A DNA stretch of 64,000 nt, from positions 70,347,988-70,411,987 of the forward strand of contig OU015503.1 of NCBI GenBank assembly GCA_907164885.2, given 5' to 3'. Source of the stretch: Dolomedes plantarius. Its lineage: Eukaryota > Arthropoda > Arachnida > Araneae > Dolomedidae. Of this stretch, positions 23,465 through 35,937 are shown piece after piece (position 1 is the stretch's first letter; each line of letters starts with the position of its first letter). Both the position numbers and the translations under genes were made by a program. A model generated the notes under the pieces. The model worked only from the letters and a program-made list of their open reading frames with translations, searched no databases and was not told the DNA's origin.

Positions 23465-24439
23465 TTAAAAATTTTGTGGACAACGCTACAGCAACCATTG
23501 CTTTACTATAAAAAAGCAGACTTAAATTGGTAAACTTGCTGTTGCACTCGTTATGTCAAAAGGTAATAAGTATTTTCCTGACTATTGTGAAGGCGTTGCG
23601 AAAACAAATGAAGCTAGAAATCAAGAACAAACAAATGTCTGCCAACACTAAATTTGAATCGGGGGGGAAAATATCTCTGGATTATTTAGCATGCTTGCAA
23701 CCTTTCCTCGTGAGGAAGAGCCCTAATGAAGGTCATTCTATAACAGCACTTCAGAAATAAATACCCCGATGCGTAATCAGATATTCATAACAATCTTATA
23801 CACACGTTTGTCATCAACAATTATAAAACTTGTATTGATTATAGTCTAATGGAAATGGATGTACAGGTTGTTTCAGAAAACTTGACTTTTCACGATTAAA
23901 AAAACTTTGCCAATATTACTTCAAATGACCCTAATATTTTAATTGCATGGAAACGCTCGAAATTTTTATTTTGGCATTTTACCCAATTTTTATTTATTTA
24001 AATGGCCACCACGTTCTTCAGACCTGACGCCTAGAGACTTTTTTCCCTTAGGGGATGTATAAGAACTGGTTTATGTATCCCACCCTACTTCGAATGTGAA
24101 GATACTGAAGCAGGTAAGCAGTGCAGCTTTGGTAACCGTTGCCAGTATATATAGAATTGTATAACAACAAATAAAAATAACTAAATAAAATCATCTTATT
24201 GCTTTGGACAAACAACAGTGATGTCAAATGTCGCAACATAAACTTATTAAAGACAAACTGACAGAATTTCTGTATTGTACGTAGTTAATAACGAATATTT
24301 ATTTACCGCCAAATAAAGGTTGTTAATTTCTTATAAACTGGGTTTATGCTTTCAATGCGACTTTTTCCATTAAAATGCATCAATAGGTGTACAGTTTCAT
24401 GGTAAATAAATATTGACAACTTTTATTAGAAAAATTTGC

Positions 24440-26419
24440 TAAAAAGTTATTTCAATACAATAAAGAGTGAGGAGCCTCCCCAGAAACCACTTGGTAGCCC
24501 CCAAGGGGGTCGCGACCCACATGCTGGGAACCCCTGCTCTAAACTGTTGTAGAATAAAAAGTTTCTGATTTATGACTAAAGAAAGTTGATAAGTGTAGTA
24601 ATAAGTCATACCTCGATACTCGTCGCATTTTGACGCTAAAAAATTCTTAAAGCTTTTGAAATTCAATCAATGTTTTTCCCTATGTGCTCCGTTTTCGATC
24701 ATCTAGTAACTCCGATATAATACCTCTCTGTTTTCGGCCAACAGGTAACGGCGGCAAACGGACCGAACGCTACTACTTCCGTTCTAAATAAAAGACTCGG
24801 CTATTCTCGGGTTAATTCAATTTACATAACTTCTTACAGAAGGAAAATTCGTTCGATACTGGTCGTGTTTTATGGAACCAATAGACGACGATTTCTGAAG
24901 TACCACTGTATTTATTTCAACTTTAAAAAGCAATGCAAACGTGTAGTAGGGTAATGGAATAATCTGTTCCAAGATATTTCCAAGTTGGTCAATGTTCAAT
25001 GCGAGCGTAACGAAAAGAAAATTGCTAAGAACATTAGTTTTACAGATTAACGTTGTACATGTGTACGAGAAGTTCTGAAAGAAATATCTTGAAGATCTAT
25101 TAACAAAAAGAAAATATGTACTTCATTTCTCGAGCTCAACTATGAGCTCAACTATGAAGTGTGGTGAGCGACTTCTTCTGGGCCACGCCCTCGGGATCCT
25201 TTCTTGTTATCGGTTGGGCAAGGAATAACAACTGATGGCAATAAGGTGGATACAGAAAGAGAGAGAAAAGTGATTGGGTGCCTTATGATTTAAAGACTAA
25301 GTCCCCCTTCCCTCGAAAACAAATATAAGAATGATCATACATGCCCAGATATCTATAAAATACGTAACAGTGGATTAGTGGCCTCATAACTACGTCTGTC
25401 AAACATGCTTCAAACTCCCAATGATTTAAAATTTGTTCTAAGATGACGTATCTGTAATTTGGGATTGCAGCATTGAATTTAAAACATAAAACTATCCTAA
25501 AGATTTATTGATTTTTGCTTCAGGAAGTATAAAGGGAAATACAATTCATGGGCCGAGTCCTCGGTTGTAGGATAAATTTGTAGCAATACACTCAAAACTC
25601 CAGGGATCAAAATCAAAAATGAACATAAGAAAGAGGATAGATAGTACTTCAAATAAAAAACGCGTCTACCTACATTGTAATCAGTGTTAAAGAAAACTTT
25701 TGACATTTTCGAATGTAAAGACAATGTATCAAGGACTCGTATTTATGAAATTAGAATTCTATATTATGTTACTTACGTTGTCATAATACACAGTCTTTAT
25801 GATAGAAATGACTGTCCCAACAACACCTTTTCGCTTAACACATTTGTAAATGTTAACCGTGAATTGCATTTTTATCTAATCCCTACAGGAAGTTCACTTA
25901 GTACATTAACAGGACAAACTGATTGTGAAAGCTGAGGTATAAAAAAGAAAATTAATAACTATTTAGGAACAATAAGAATTCGGTTAGAAAGAATTTACCA
26001 AGCTGTTTCCAAATGACCAAGAATGGCACAATGACAAAGCATCGCGATTTAGGATAATATAATTTTTCAATGCATCCATTACACTCTCAGTCATGCGAAG
26101 AATACAGTTTGGGCTACAGAGAATTTTAAATCTGAATAAGTTTAGCCATGCAGTGATGCCCATATTCCAACCAGAAAGTTTCCCCAGCATGTCGCTTGGA
26201 ATATTCGGAATTTCCTCTAAAGTATCATTTAAGTCCGCATCTTTGAACTGTACAAATGTCTGTTCTCAAAATCATTTCCGTTACATTTCTAACAGTTCTC
26301 GAAATAGGGGAAAAAAGGTATTGTACTCCGGGAAAATTGTAGTATGTCTGGACACTTCTTTACCGATGTTGGCCGTATCATTTCTATGTACATAACAGTG
26401 AGAACGAACCTAATGTTTA
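24440..26419. other. Spacer between units A and B; hAT-like end near 24470-24536
   Basis: No gene is seen. Read on the - strand from 24536, CAGGGGTTCCCAGCATGTGG then GTCGCGACCCCC resembles the widespread terminal sequence of hAT-type elements. I do not find the other end. The remainder is AT-rich and unassigned. Confidence 0.5.
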
Positions 26420-26429
26420 TAGTGTAGAC

Positions 26430-27362
26430 ATTATAGTATTTTTATGTTTATATTTTAAAATTATAAGATGATCTGTATATTTCTTAAAATCTCGGTAAAT
26501 ATGGAAGATAATAGATTGAATTGCATCTATGGAACCCGGAAGCGTCACAGAGATTTCAAAATTTATATTGTAAAATTCTAAGAGGATCTTTATATTTCTT
26601 AGAGCCTTGATAAATATGGGAGATAATAGATTGAATTGCATCTATGGAACCCGGAAGCGTCACAGAGATTTCAAAATTTATATTGTAAAATTCTAAGATG
26701 ATCTTTATATTTCTTAGAGCCTTGATAAATATGGGAGATAATAGATTGAATTGCATCTATGGAACCCGGAAGCGTCACACAGATTTCAAAATTTATATTG
26801 TAAAATTCTAAGATGATCTTTATATTTCTTAGAGCCTTGATAAATATGAGAGATAATAGATTGAATTGCATCTATGGGACCTGGAAGCGTCACAGAGATT
26901 TCAAAATTTATATTGTAAAATTATAAGATGATCTTTATATTTCTTAGTCTCCGTAAATATGGGAGATAATACATTGAATTGCATCTATGGAACCCGGAAG
27001 CGTCACACAGATTTCAAAATTTATATTGTAAAATTCTAAGATGATCTTTATATTTCTTAGTCTCCGTAAATATGGGAGATAATACATTGAATTGCATCTA
27101 TGGAACCCGGAAGCGTCACACAGATTTCAAAATTTATATTGTAAAATTCTAAGATGATCTTTATATTTCTTAAGAGTCTCGGTAAATATGGGAGATAATA
27201 GATTGAATTGCGACTATGGAACCCGGAAGCGTCACAGAGATTTCAAAATTTATATTGTAAAATTCTAAGATGATCTTTATATTTCTTAGAGTCTCAGTAA
27301 ATATGGGAGATAATACATTGAATTGCGACTATGGAACCCGGGAGCGTCACAGAGATTTCAAA
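26430..27362. repeat. Minisatellite, about eight units of 113-116 bp
   Basis: The phrase TATGGAACCCGGAAGCGTCACA recurs at about 26527, 26641, 26756, 26871, 26984, 27097, 27213 and 27329. The unit also holds TTTCAAAATTTATATTGTAAAATTCTAAGATGATC. Unit C has only one such unit (about 40610-40720) at the matching position. Confidence 0.95.
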
Positions 27363-27871
27363 ATTTTCTGATTTTTATACTAAGTGTTGTGCAGCCAATC
27401 TAACTGCCACCACCTCACCGTCAAAAGGGGAGTAGAGTTATGCAGTAGGTATAGAGGCTCGAAAATATACCCCTTGCATTCTCTCCCTGTGCATGTGGTG
27501 ATTCGTCTGTGCACACTTTGTAACCAATCTGACTGACGGATCCACTCGATATTGTTTACATGGCGATCTCCTCTACAAAAAAATATTTTTTTTACATCTG
27601 CAGATTGTCTTAATAGGGCATGGGCGAATGACGTCATGGAGAGGCAAATACACAAGAGGCTACATTCTTATTAGTCAATGGACAGAGACATTTAAGATGA
27701 TGATTTTCTGGTACTTCAGGTATATTAATCATTGAAATTAGCCTTAAATTTATTAGTTGTTTGAATATTTAACAGTTTAGAATGGCATTTTGAACAAAAC
27801 TAGCTACGAAAGGAAATAGTAATTTTATTTGAATGTTTTGATATTATTTTGAACAGACTGTTACAGAGTTA

Positions 27872-27979
27872 GGGCCTGTTCACATAGTAGACCGTTGCTA
27901 ATTGTTTGGAGGTTTGTCATTGGTTAAATATATTTCAATACTTTAAAAACTTCGCAACGGACTCCTATGTGAACGGCCC
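27872..27979. mobile_element. PIF/Harbinger-like MITE, short copy
   Basis: The ends GGGCCTGTTCACATAGTAGACCGTTGC and GCAACGGACTCCTATGTGAACGGCCC are inverted. The interior is shorter (108 bp) than in the other copies. The left flank GAGTTA matches that of the copy A element, so it occupies the same ancestral site. Confidence 0.8.
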
Positions 27980-27993
27980 CGGTAACACATTGA

Positions 27994-28179
27994 GGGCCTG
28001 TTCACATAGGAGTCCGTTGCGTTGCGTTAAGAAAAAGATGACGTTGAGGCGAAAATAAACCAATCATACGCGTCCAAACGATTAGCAATGAAATTTTTAA
28101 CGCCTATGATTGGTTTATTTTCGTCTCAACGCCATGTTTTCCTTAACGCTACTCAACGGACTCCTATGTGAACAGGCCC
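27994..28179. mobile_element. PIF/Harbinger-like MITE, 186-bp copy
   Basis: It runs from GGGCCTGTTCACATAGGAGTC to its inverted partner GACTCCTATGTGAACAGGCCC, followed by TTA. The left flank is TGA, so one side of the duplication has changed. It has the same interior as 13963-14148. Confidence 0.85.
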
Positions 28180-28241
28180 TTAGTCTTATTGTAAAGGCAG
28201 ATTCTTTCGACTAATCTCTTTTAACCGATAAAGCGACTGTG

Positions 28242-28655
28242 TTCTAACCCTATTGGATTCGTCCACGTCGATGTTAACATATGTGAAAAATGTTTCCAGG
28301 TATTGATGACTTTAAGATTTTTTGAAGATTTCAAGATTTGGATATTTTTTAAAGATTATACTCTTTATAGAGAAAGAAATTTTACACCGTGGACACAATT
28401 TTAGTTAAAAAAATACAAATAATATTTTAAAATTTAAATGATTCATTTGAAAAATGTAGTCTAGTGTGTTTTAAACGATTATCAATTCCTTTGGTGGACG
28501 AAATTTATAAAATGAATCAAGTTGCTTGGTGTATAAAATTTCAGGCTATCTGAATATACCATTATTATTGGACTTTCAACATTTATGTAGAGGGAAATAA
28601 ATAGTAGACAAATTTTCTCCATAGGTTAATATTTAGGTAATCGAATCCAGTATGT
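28242..28655. mobile_element. Long-inverted-repeat MITE family, copy in unit B
   Basis: The left end TCTAACCCTATTGGATTCGTCC pairs with the right end GGTAATCGAATCCAGTATG. The interior carries the family phrases GAGAAAGAAATTTTACACCGTGG and TTTGGTGGACGAAATTTATA. Unit C lacks the body and keeps only AATCCAGTATGTTTAC. Confidence 0.78.
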
Positions 28656-28674
28656 TTACCACACAGCTGCCTAA

Positions 28675-28865
28675 GGGGCTGTTCACATAGGAGTCCGTTG
28701 CGTTGCGTTAAGGAAAAGATGACGTTGAGACGAAAATAAACCAATCATATGCCTCCAAACGATTAGCAATGAAATTTTTAATGCCTATGATTGGTTTATT
28801 TTCGCCTCAACGTCGTCTTTTCCTTAACGAAACGCAACGCAATGGACTCCTATGTGAACAGGCCC
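28675..28865. mobile_element. PIF/Harbinger-like MITE with TAA duplication and an empty site in unit C
   Basis: TAA at 28672-28674 and 28866-28868 flanks the inverted ends GGGGCTGTTCACATAGGAGTC and GACTCCTATGTGAACAGGCCC. Unit C reads CATCCTAATGGTGCAATC without the insert (near 41283-41300). It therefore inserted in unit B only, just outside the conserved promoter block. Confidence 0.92.
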
Positions 28866-28867
28866 TA

Positions 28868-29038
28868 ATGGTGCAATCGCAATATGCAGCTTTTTTACAT
28901 ATCCGTCAATGCCTTATACTAAATATATTTGAAAGTGCTTATGCAAAACATTACGATTTCATTACGTAACGGTTAACTGTAACTGTTCACGAGACAACAC
29001 TATATAATCTCTCGGCATGTTTCTAATCTTACTCTCAG
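28868..29038 (+). promoter_or_regulatory. Copy B promoter: TTACGTAA, TATATAA and TCAGTC
   Basis: TTACGTAA lies at 28962-28969, TATATAA at 29001-29007, and the initiator TCAGTC has its A at 29037. Spacing equals that in copies A and C. The MITE at 28675-28865 ends at the border of the conserved block. Confidence 0.78.
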
Positions 29039-29090
29039 TCCTTTACTCCATTTCTGTGGTTGTTTTACGTGTAGAAGCAGCAAAAATAAG
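29037..29090 (+). other. Copy B non-coding first exon (5' UTR)
   Basis: Runs from the inferred start to the donor AATAAG|GTGAGT at 29091. The next acceptor is CTTTCCGTAG|A at 30040, one base before the ATG. Confidence 0.7.
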
Positions 29091-30041
29091 GTGAGTGTAG
29101 AGTCTAGATTTGTCTGTTTTTGGATGAACTTGTTGAATTACTCAAGAAGTATTTTTTGATTATTTATTCATATTTTCTACTAGAGTAGGTTATCTGTTTA
29201 AGAACAGACTGCTTTTGAAATATAAAAAAAAAAATATAACCGTCTACGCTCCTTTTCGAAGTATTTAAGCTGGTAGTTAAACGGTAATCATTAAACATCA
29301 GAATTTAATAGAGTAAACTAAAGAATATAGTAGAGCAAAAAAGAGTATGAATATCACCCTATAATACAAAACTAAAAAATTCCCCTAAATAGTGGTTTGT
29401 TAGTCTCGTATTTGCCTCTTATGCAACCTTGTCACTTGAGCCTTATTTAAAATCTCTTGGCGATTGATAACTTGTCCCATCCTACATACCCATTTTTAGT
29501 ATACAGATCAAGCATTCGATATCACCTTACTCTGCAGTTATGGGTCTTATGTAAGATAAAATGAAGGTAAATGCACAATAATATTGAACTTGTTTTTTGT
29601 ATGACCATTGCTTAACGGAGCGATGCTGAAGCTTTAAAGAGGGACTGTATAAAACTTACAAACCGATAAAGCTTCTGCCATACCTACGTGATAGAAATGT
29701 TCAAAGCTAATGGTGGGTAAACGAAATATTACTTGAGGAATATTTACGATTGGGGCTAAAATAACATAAAATCTTAAGATTGTTCAACGAATTTCATATT
29801 CGTATGTTCCATGTATAAGTGCTTTCTGTACATTCCTGGAATCCGGTCATTCACACATTAAGCACTGGCTAGTTAGTATTTGTAAAATTAACGTCTTCAG
29901 CAATATTGCTTCAAACTTCTAGATCATAAATTAACAATTATGTTTTTATGTTGATGCTAAACCAAGAATACGTATTTTCAAATTCATGTGATACATCCTT
30001 TGTTGTGGCGGCCTAACTTCACTAAACTCTCTTTCCGTAGA

Positions 30042-33000
30042 ATGTTACGTTGGGTTGGTCGTGTGGCTCTCGTCACTGGTGCTTCCGCTGGAATCGGAGC
30101 AGCTATCTGCCGGGAACTAGTGAAGCAAAGGATGGTTGTGGTTGGATGTGCTCGAAACGTTCAAAGAATCCAGGAAATCGCGAAGGAAAAGGAAATGAGT
30201 GCATATCCTGGGAATCTGCATGCTATCAAGTAAGATGACTTAAATTTTTACTGCAAAACAATGTATTTCAGAAGCGAAGACATCTAGTGGTACTGTTTGT
30301 TTTTAGTCTATGATGAAACTCGTGCGGTTAGACTTTCATAATTTTCACTCAATTTAGTCGCTTAAGTTTGACTGCTTTTTTATAAACCTGTTTGATGTTC
30401 ATCAGACAATTTCATTTTTAGTGCAACTTCTATGTTAAACTTAAGGTGACTGCCTACGTTTGAAAATGCCATTTTTTGACTACTTTGATCAATTTAATTT
30501 TTTGCAAGAATCTTGTAATTCAGTCTTTTCTCTTTTCAAAACAGTTTTGATTTTTATTCTACGTCAATTAGAAGCAGAGTTATAGCTATTTTAAAAAACA
30601 TCGTCTAATACAAAACTGAAGTGACAAACAACTTTAAAGGCGTTTTTCTCAGAATTATGTTTTTTAGCACAAATCTCTACCGTTATCATGATATTTCAGA
30701 TAATAATGCATATAATTTGATAAAATTTTCAGGAAATGTTTTAGATGCTATTGTTAATGAAATGACGTACAATAATTGATGTATAATAAATAGTTTTGTT
30801 TGGGGCTGTTTTTATAAGGAAAGGAATGACGAATTGGGGAAAATTGTCTGTATTTTTGCATTTTATAATTTCTCTTAGATTGTAAGTCATTTTAAAGATA
30901 ACTGTTATATAAATCATGTGTGAGAAGGAAATTAAAATAGTAGCATTAGAATTTTGTTCAGAGTGATAAGCGTTTTAGCTAAATTTCATTAAAAATTGCT
31001 TAAAATTGACAAATTTATAAAAAAGTGTGGTGTTTACAGGAAATTTTTTTTTATTTTTTATTTTTAAATGCTGTTTTACCATACGAGACCAAAAAATCCG
31101 TAGAAAAACAATTTTTAAAAAAAATTGGCTCCGAACGTAGGCAGTCACCTTAAGAACTTGTTACTATTGAGTATCGTATGGCAAATCGGAGCACCGAAGT
31201 GTAGGAATGGTTTTTCAGTTTATTTTCTAAATGCTGCCGTGTGTAATTGTACGTCATGGCAACAGCTGTGACTAGTCTCGGGCTGGAGACTTCTATTGCG
31301 TTCTGAATGCTATCCAAATGAAGCTTTGACCAGTCTTTGAGTGTTTTTAAACGTTTCAATTTTTCTTATTCATTGCATGCAAGGAAATCTTGCGAAGTTT
31401 AACTGTCCATGGCATTGAATTTTTTTCTGTATAATACTAGCTATAATTGTAAGAAATGTCATGATCTAATTATAGGCTTTAAACTAGATTTACAAAGCAT
31501 TCTTAAGTGCGAAAATATAAGAAGTATCTGCACAAAGTACGGCGAAATATTGCATCTAAAATTCCCATTCGTTTCAGTACGAGTCTCGGTGTTGGTATTT
31601 TGTACTAAAGCTATATTTACCCAATAAGTTTCCTCGTGAGATATTAAACTATTCTTGTTGCATGTGTCCTATTTACAAGAAGACCGGCTTCTATCCGACG
31701 TCGAATTGATAAGTATATATACCCAGTCTTTCATTACTGCTTTAATGTGTTCTGCACGTAACTCTTAATGAATTACATTAGTTAGGCCAGTTTCCATTAC
31801 CATATATGAATGGTAAAGTGAGTATTTATACCATCTTGAAGATAAAGAGAATACCTTTCATTCCCTTAAATTTGTCTTTTAGTCCTTCTGAAATACGTTC
31901 TCCATACATCCTACTTAGTTGGTGCGTCACATTGAATCGCATGGTACTCTTGCGTGTACCAGGATTACGTGTACGCTCCTTAAGCGTCAGTGCTTCTGTG
32001 CATAAGATAGTAACTCCATGATTATATCTTCATAGTGTAAGAAATGGATACTTGAACGCTTCGAGCTGAAATTAGTTATTACTCTCTATCTAAAAGGGCG
32101 GTGACTGCTATTCATTGTTCGACTTAAAATATCTCATCCCACAGGTGTGATATGTCACGAGAAGAGGATATCCTTTCAATGTACGAAGAAATCCGAGCTA
32201 AATTTGGGCGTCTGGATGTATGCGTCAACAATGCGATGATCACTAAAGAGAGTCCTTTGATATCTGGTGTTACTAGTGACTGGAAATATCTACTTGAGGT
32301 AGGGTTTTGTCATTCTAAAATTCTCGCATCAGATGTCACGGAACAAGCTGTCTCTAAACTTACTGGGATTTGACTTCGAGCACTAGACTGGTATGGGATA
32401 TAAAATTTCCCTACCTTTTTAAGATTACCCAAGAAAGTTGTTTCGTAGCAGTAGCGAAACTTTTTCTTAAAGCGGTCCAGTATGTTATGCGAACAATGGG
32501 CTAGGGAAATTGGGTTATCCCCGGTCGTTCAATTGTATTAATGGGGTTTTGTAAACGACCGTCTACGCAAGTCTAATATTTAGTTAGGATTTCTGATACC
32601 TTCTCAATGGTGTGGCACAGCTTGTTGTGGCCATAAATCTTTAACTACTTAACGTAGAGTCGGTTGCCCTTGACACCACTCTAAAATTCATAATTAGAAA
32701 GAGTTGAGTGAGTATTTTTCTTTCTACATAGGTTGGGATACTCGGTTTATGTATAAACACTAGAGAAGCCGTGAAGCTTATGAAAGAGAGCGGCATCAAT
32801 GACGGCCAAATCATCCAAATGGGAAGGTATGTTTTACTCATTCGTATTGATATTAAGACGAAGCATGCGAAAATGTTTTGCAATTTCTTTAGAAAATTAA
32901 GTTTTACTGAATTTATACCAATAAACGACCTGGCACAAGTTGCTGGAACTAAAACTTCCAGCTCTATTGAAATGGGAAAATGTTGAACCGGAATCTTGCA

Positions 33001-34756
33001 CGAGCATTCCATGAAGAGCTTCAGTTAGACACTACAAGAGTTTCTCGTAATGTCTCGTGTATCCATTATGGAATAGTCTGACCTTGTTCGCATAATGCGG
33101 CTTTTTCCTTCAAACTATGTTTTGCTGGCATAAAGCTTAATATACATCAGTTTTCTGGCTCAGACTCGCTTAAAGCCTCGCATTGTTCACTTACTCGCTG
33201 GTTGATTTAACGTAGTATTACTAGAGTGTGGACGTTCCTATTAATTCGGCTGATAAATTGAAGTAATCCAAAATAGAATTATATCGAGGTCTGAAAGACA
33301 GTTGCATGGACTAATATGAACACAGATATTTTTTTGCTGTGGTGTTGAAGGTTTCTAGGTAACAGAATCTGCATCACTTTCACTCTGCTTAGCATAATTC
33401 TAAGGAAATATAGGATGACTAAAGGTCCAAGAAAGATTCCCTCTAGCTTCCGAATCCTACTAGTTTATCCTGACTCTTGCGTACACATACGATCACCCCA
33501 GGATTTTCCCTTTTATAGTTGGCAAACATTTATTAGCATCTGTGTTAACAATTGAAGTGTTAAAAAATATTTTAGTACATCTGGAAAGTTTGACGGACTT
33601 AACAGTTTCCTTCTCTTCTCTAGTGTCGTTGGCCACAAGATTCCTCCTTATCAGAAGCCTCCAGAAAACATGCCAACCCCTTGGTTTCATATGTCTATAG
33701 GCATCAAAACAATGATCCGGGCCCTTGCAGAAGGCCTTAGACAGGAGCTAAAGGCTAATAATTCTCGTATCAGAGTAGCGGTAAGTCATCTAAACTTGTC
33801 TAAAGGAATTTAATCTGAACCTCTCAGTTTATAGATAATCTAGTGTTATTCTGACTTTTCGCTGTATGGAAACTAGAGTACTTTTCGAAAAAGCTTTATC
33901 ATGAGTTTGTTACTTCGAAATTCTTAAACTGCTACATGAATATGTCGGTAAACCCTGAGATTAGGTTTTATAGGACTTTGGTTCGATTGCTTAAGTTCTG
34001 TAGAACTCAACAGTGTTTAGTCTTTGCTATTTGAACACACTTCGCCCATGCCTCTAACTGTCGAATAATTCCTACGCAAAAGAACTTGGCATCTGTCACG
34101 GGAAATTTAATGGTATATGGACGTAATTGTAAAGTATTAAGAGCGTCTATCAGTCGCTTTGTGGCTATCTCAAACTTGTTTAGTTGTCTGCATAATGTAC
34201 CCTTAAACGAGCCGTAAGCAAATTCTGAATGTTTACTCTATGGCCGTCATTTGTCTATGCCCAGCGGATCTCGGGTTTTAAAATAAATATTGCAGTAACA
34301 CCTGGAGTGTCGTTCTCTTGCCCCACTTTCGCATTTTGCAACCGAAAGTAAACTTAAGTAGGTCTACTTCGGATTTAATAACAATACAGGGGCCGTTCTG
34401 GAAGCTGCTGTAGGTTAAGATCATTTGCAACAGCCAAAAGGTAACTTGCATAGATTGGAGTAACTCCGGCATTTTGACTTCCAGTACCCCACTTAATATC
34501 GTTAAGTCCTTTGTAAATTAGTGCCCATGTTCAGTTCATGCTCTGTAAATACATTCTTTTTCAGACAATCAGTCCTGGTATCGTACAAACTGAGATGCTT
34601 GCCCGCAGTTTAAATCTAGATTCTTTGTTCTCTACTCGAAAGTGTCTTCAGCCGGAAGATGTTGCGGAAATTGTTACTTATATCCTGAAGACTCCAGCCT
34701 ATGCTAATGTGAATGACGTAATATTGGAATCCCTGGAATACATGATTCAATCTTGA
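30042..34756 (+). CDS. SDR family protein, DHRS11-like, catalytic residues replaced (copy B)
   Basis: Coding exons: 30042-30229, 32145-32298, 32732-32826, 33624-33780 and 34565-34756. Lengths and phases are identical to copy A, giving 261 residues. The in-frame ATG at 29988 is not used in this model: a splice acceptor conserved in all three copies lies at 30040, and the other copies lack that ATG. TGASAGIG, Ser146 and Lys174 are present. As in copy A, the catalytic Asn position is Gly (VGI), the Tyr position is Ser (SIGIK) and NNAG reads NNAM. It differs from A at about ten residues, such as KEKEM, YPGN, KESP, SDWKY, MKESGIND and RALAEG. The last exon differs from A only at silent sites. Intron 1 holds a 705-bp TTAA-flanked MITE. 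The protein is intact and probably expressed. Confidence 0.95.
30445..31149. mobile_element. TTAA-flanked MITE (705 bp) in intron 1 of copy B
   Basis: The ends GGTGACTGCCTACGTT and GAACGTAGGCAGTCACC are inverted. TTAA flanks both sides (30441-30444 and 31150-31153). Copies A and C read GTTAAACTTAAAAGATTTTATAC and GTTAAACTTAATTTTATAC at the same site, i.e. empty with one TTAA. TTAA targeting is typical of piggyBac. No coding region. Confidence 0.9.
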
Positions 34757-34855
34757 TGTGCGCAAGATACTTCGCTTCTCTTTTTATTCAGTTCACGAAA
34801 CTTGGTATAACACTAACTACAGCTTACGGCATTTACTAAACTGTAAGTAGACTGT

Positions 34856-34861
34856 AATAAA
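34856..34861 (+). terminator. Copy B polyadenylation signal AATAAA
   Basis: Lies 100 bases after the stop, in the same context as in copies A and C. Confidence 0.8.
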
Positions 34862-35300
34862 CATCTAAAACAACTGTCGAATGTGTCATGTCTGCAAAAA
34901 CTTCCATACACTACCACATTTTTCATGTCAAGCAAGAATGAGTTTTGAATTACGAGCTATTTGGGACAGAATTGTTTACAGTATTTTAATAATCTTTGAT
35001 AAATATTACACAATACAATTTAAAAATAGAAATAACGTATTTTGTGTTTGAGCTGCACAAATGCATCTCTTTGTATTTTGTTTCATGCACTTGAAAGGTA
35101 TTAAATCTTGGAAGTTCATAAAAATTTTGTAGATAATTTAAACTTATTAAAGATGGGCTACTTTCACAGAGATTGTGACAGGGAATAACTTTACGGTTTG
35201 CTATACATAAAAAAAAATAATCCTGGCCATAAATAAAGAAACAAACTTCAAAGCGAGGAGTTTTCAATCAGTTAACGACAGACGGTTTTCATACTCGGAT

Positions 35301-35503
35301 TATTTTTGGAACGGATTTCTTTTACACGGCTTACAGTAGAGTGAACTGACAGGAATCGTCACGTAACGAAAAATCGTTATGCCCATTCATAAGAGTTTTC
35401 TCTCAAGGACACTGTGGCTGAATGGTTATCGTATCGTACCTCTGCGGAGCATCGGACTAGGACTGCAGAGGTCTCCGGTTCAAATCCCCGCACAAGTGCT
35501 ACC
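35301..35503 (+). repeat. tRNA-derived SINE-like repeat, copy 2
   Basis: Matches 5605-5812, including about 100 bp in front of the tRNA-like part (GTCACGTAACGAAAAATCGTTATGCCC). A box TGGCTGAATGG lies at 35415-35425 and B box GGTTCAAATCC at 35477-35487. It is absent from units A and C at the equivalent 3' flank. Confidence 0.72.
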
Positions 35504-35937
35504 GGCAATTTTAAAACCCTTCACTGCACACTGTATCAAATTTGATACACAAGTTATTTTTCCCCTTTACATTCAAAAGCAATATTTTTTTCTATCCACT
35601 TGTGCACCTTGTATTAATTTTGAAACATCATAGCAAAGCTTTTAATCACTGTTAGTACATTTTCGTAGTATAGATGGCAGCAGGAATACAACTGCGAACT
35701 CGGTTTAAAAAAAGCCGTTGAATTCATACCAGACCTGCCTTAGTATTTGCTATATTTTCAGTATTTTAAAGTCGGTTTACTTCTTTGAAAGTTTTATAAA
35801 TATATTTTAGAGGTACGTAGCTTTTATAATTAATAAAATACTTCTTTAATCTTTTATAAAAAAAAAAAATCCAAGTATGATTTAAATATTATGTATCAAA
35901 TGATACGTGGTGTGCTCACGCCATTTTTTTTAAGGAA

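Larger units (their letters stand above)
12060..24430 (+). repeat. Duplicated unit A
   Basis: This segment shares order and sequence with unit B (about 26420-39790) and unit C (about 40600-50390). Shared parts include the upstream GATCTCCTCT...GGCTTAATAAGG block, promoter, gene, 3' flank with the transposase C-terminal fragment, and (A and B only) a tail ending near CATGGTAAATAAATATTGA. A further piece of the upstream block sits at about 10590-10690. Limits are approximate. Confidence 0.8.

Noticed and set aside
26430..27362. CRISPR-like regular repeats
   Set aside because: The units are adjacent 115-bp minisatellite copies with no unique spacers, in eukaryotic DNA.
29988..30041. Upstream ATG adding 18 codons to copy B exon 1
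   Set aside because: A splice acceptor conserved in all three copies lies between this ATG and the shared start; A and C lack the upstream ATG.
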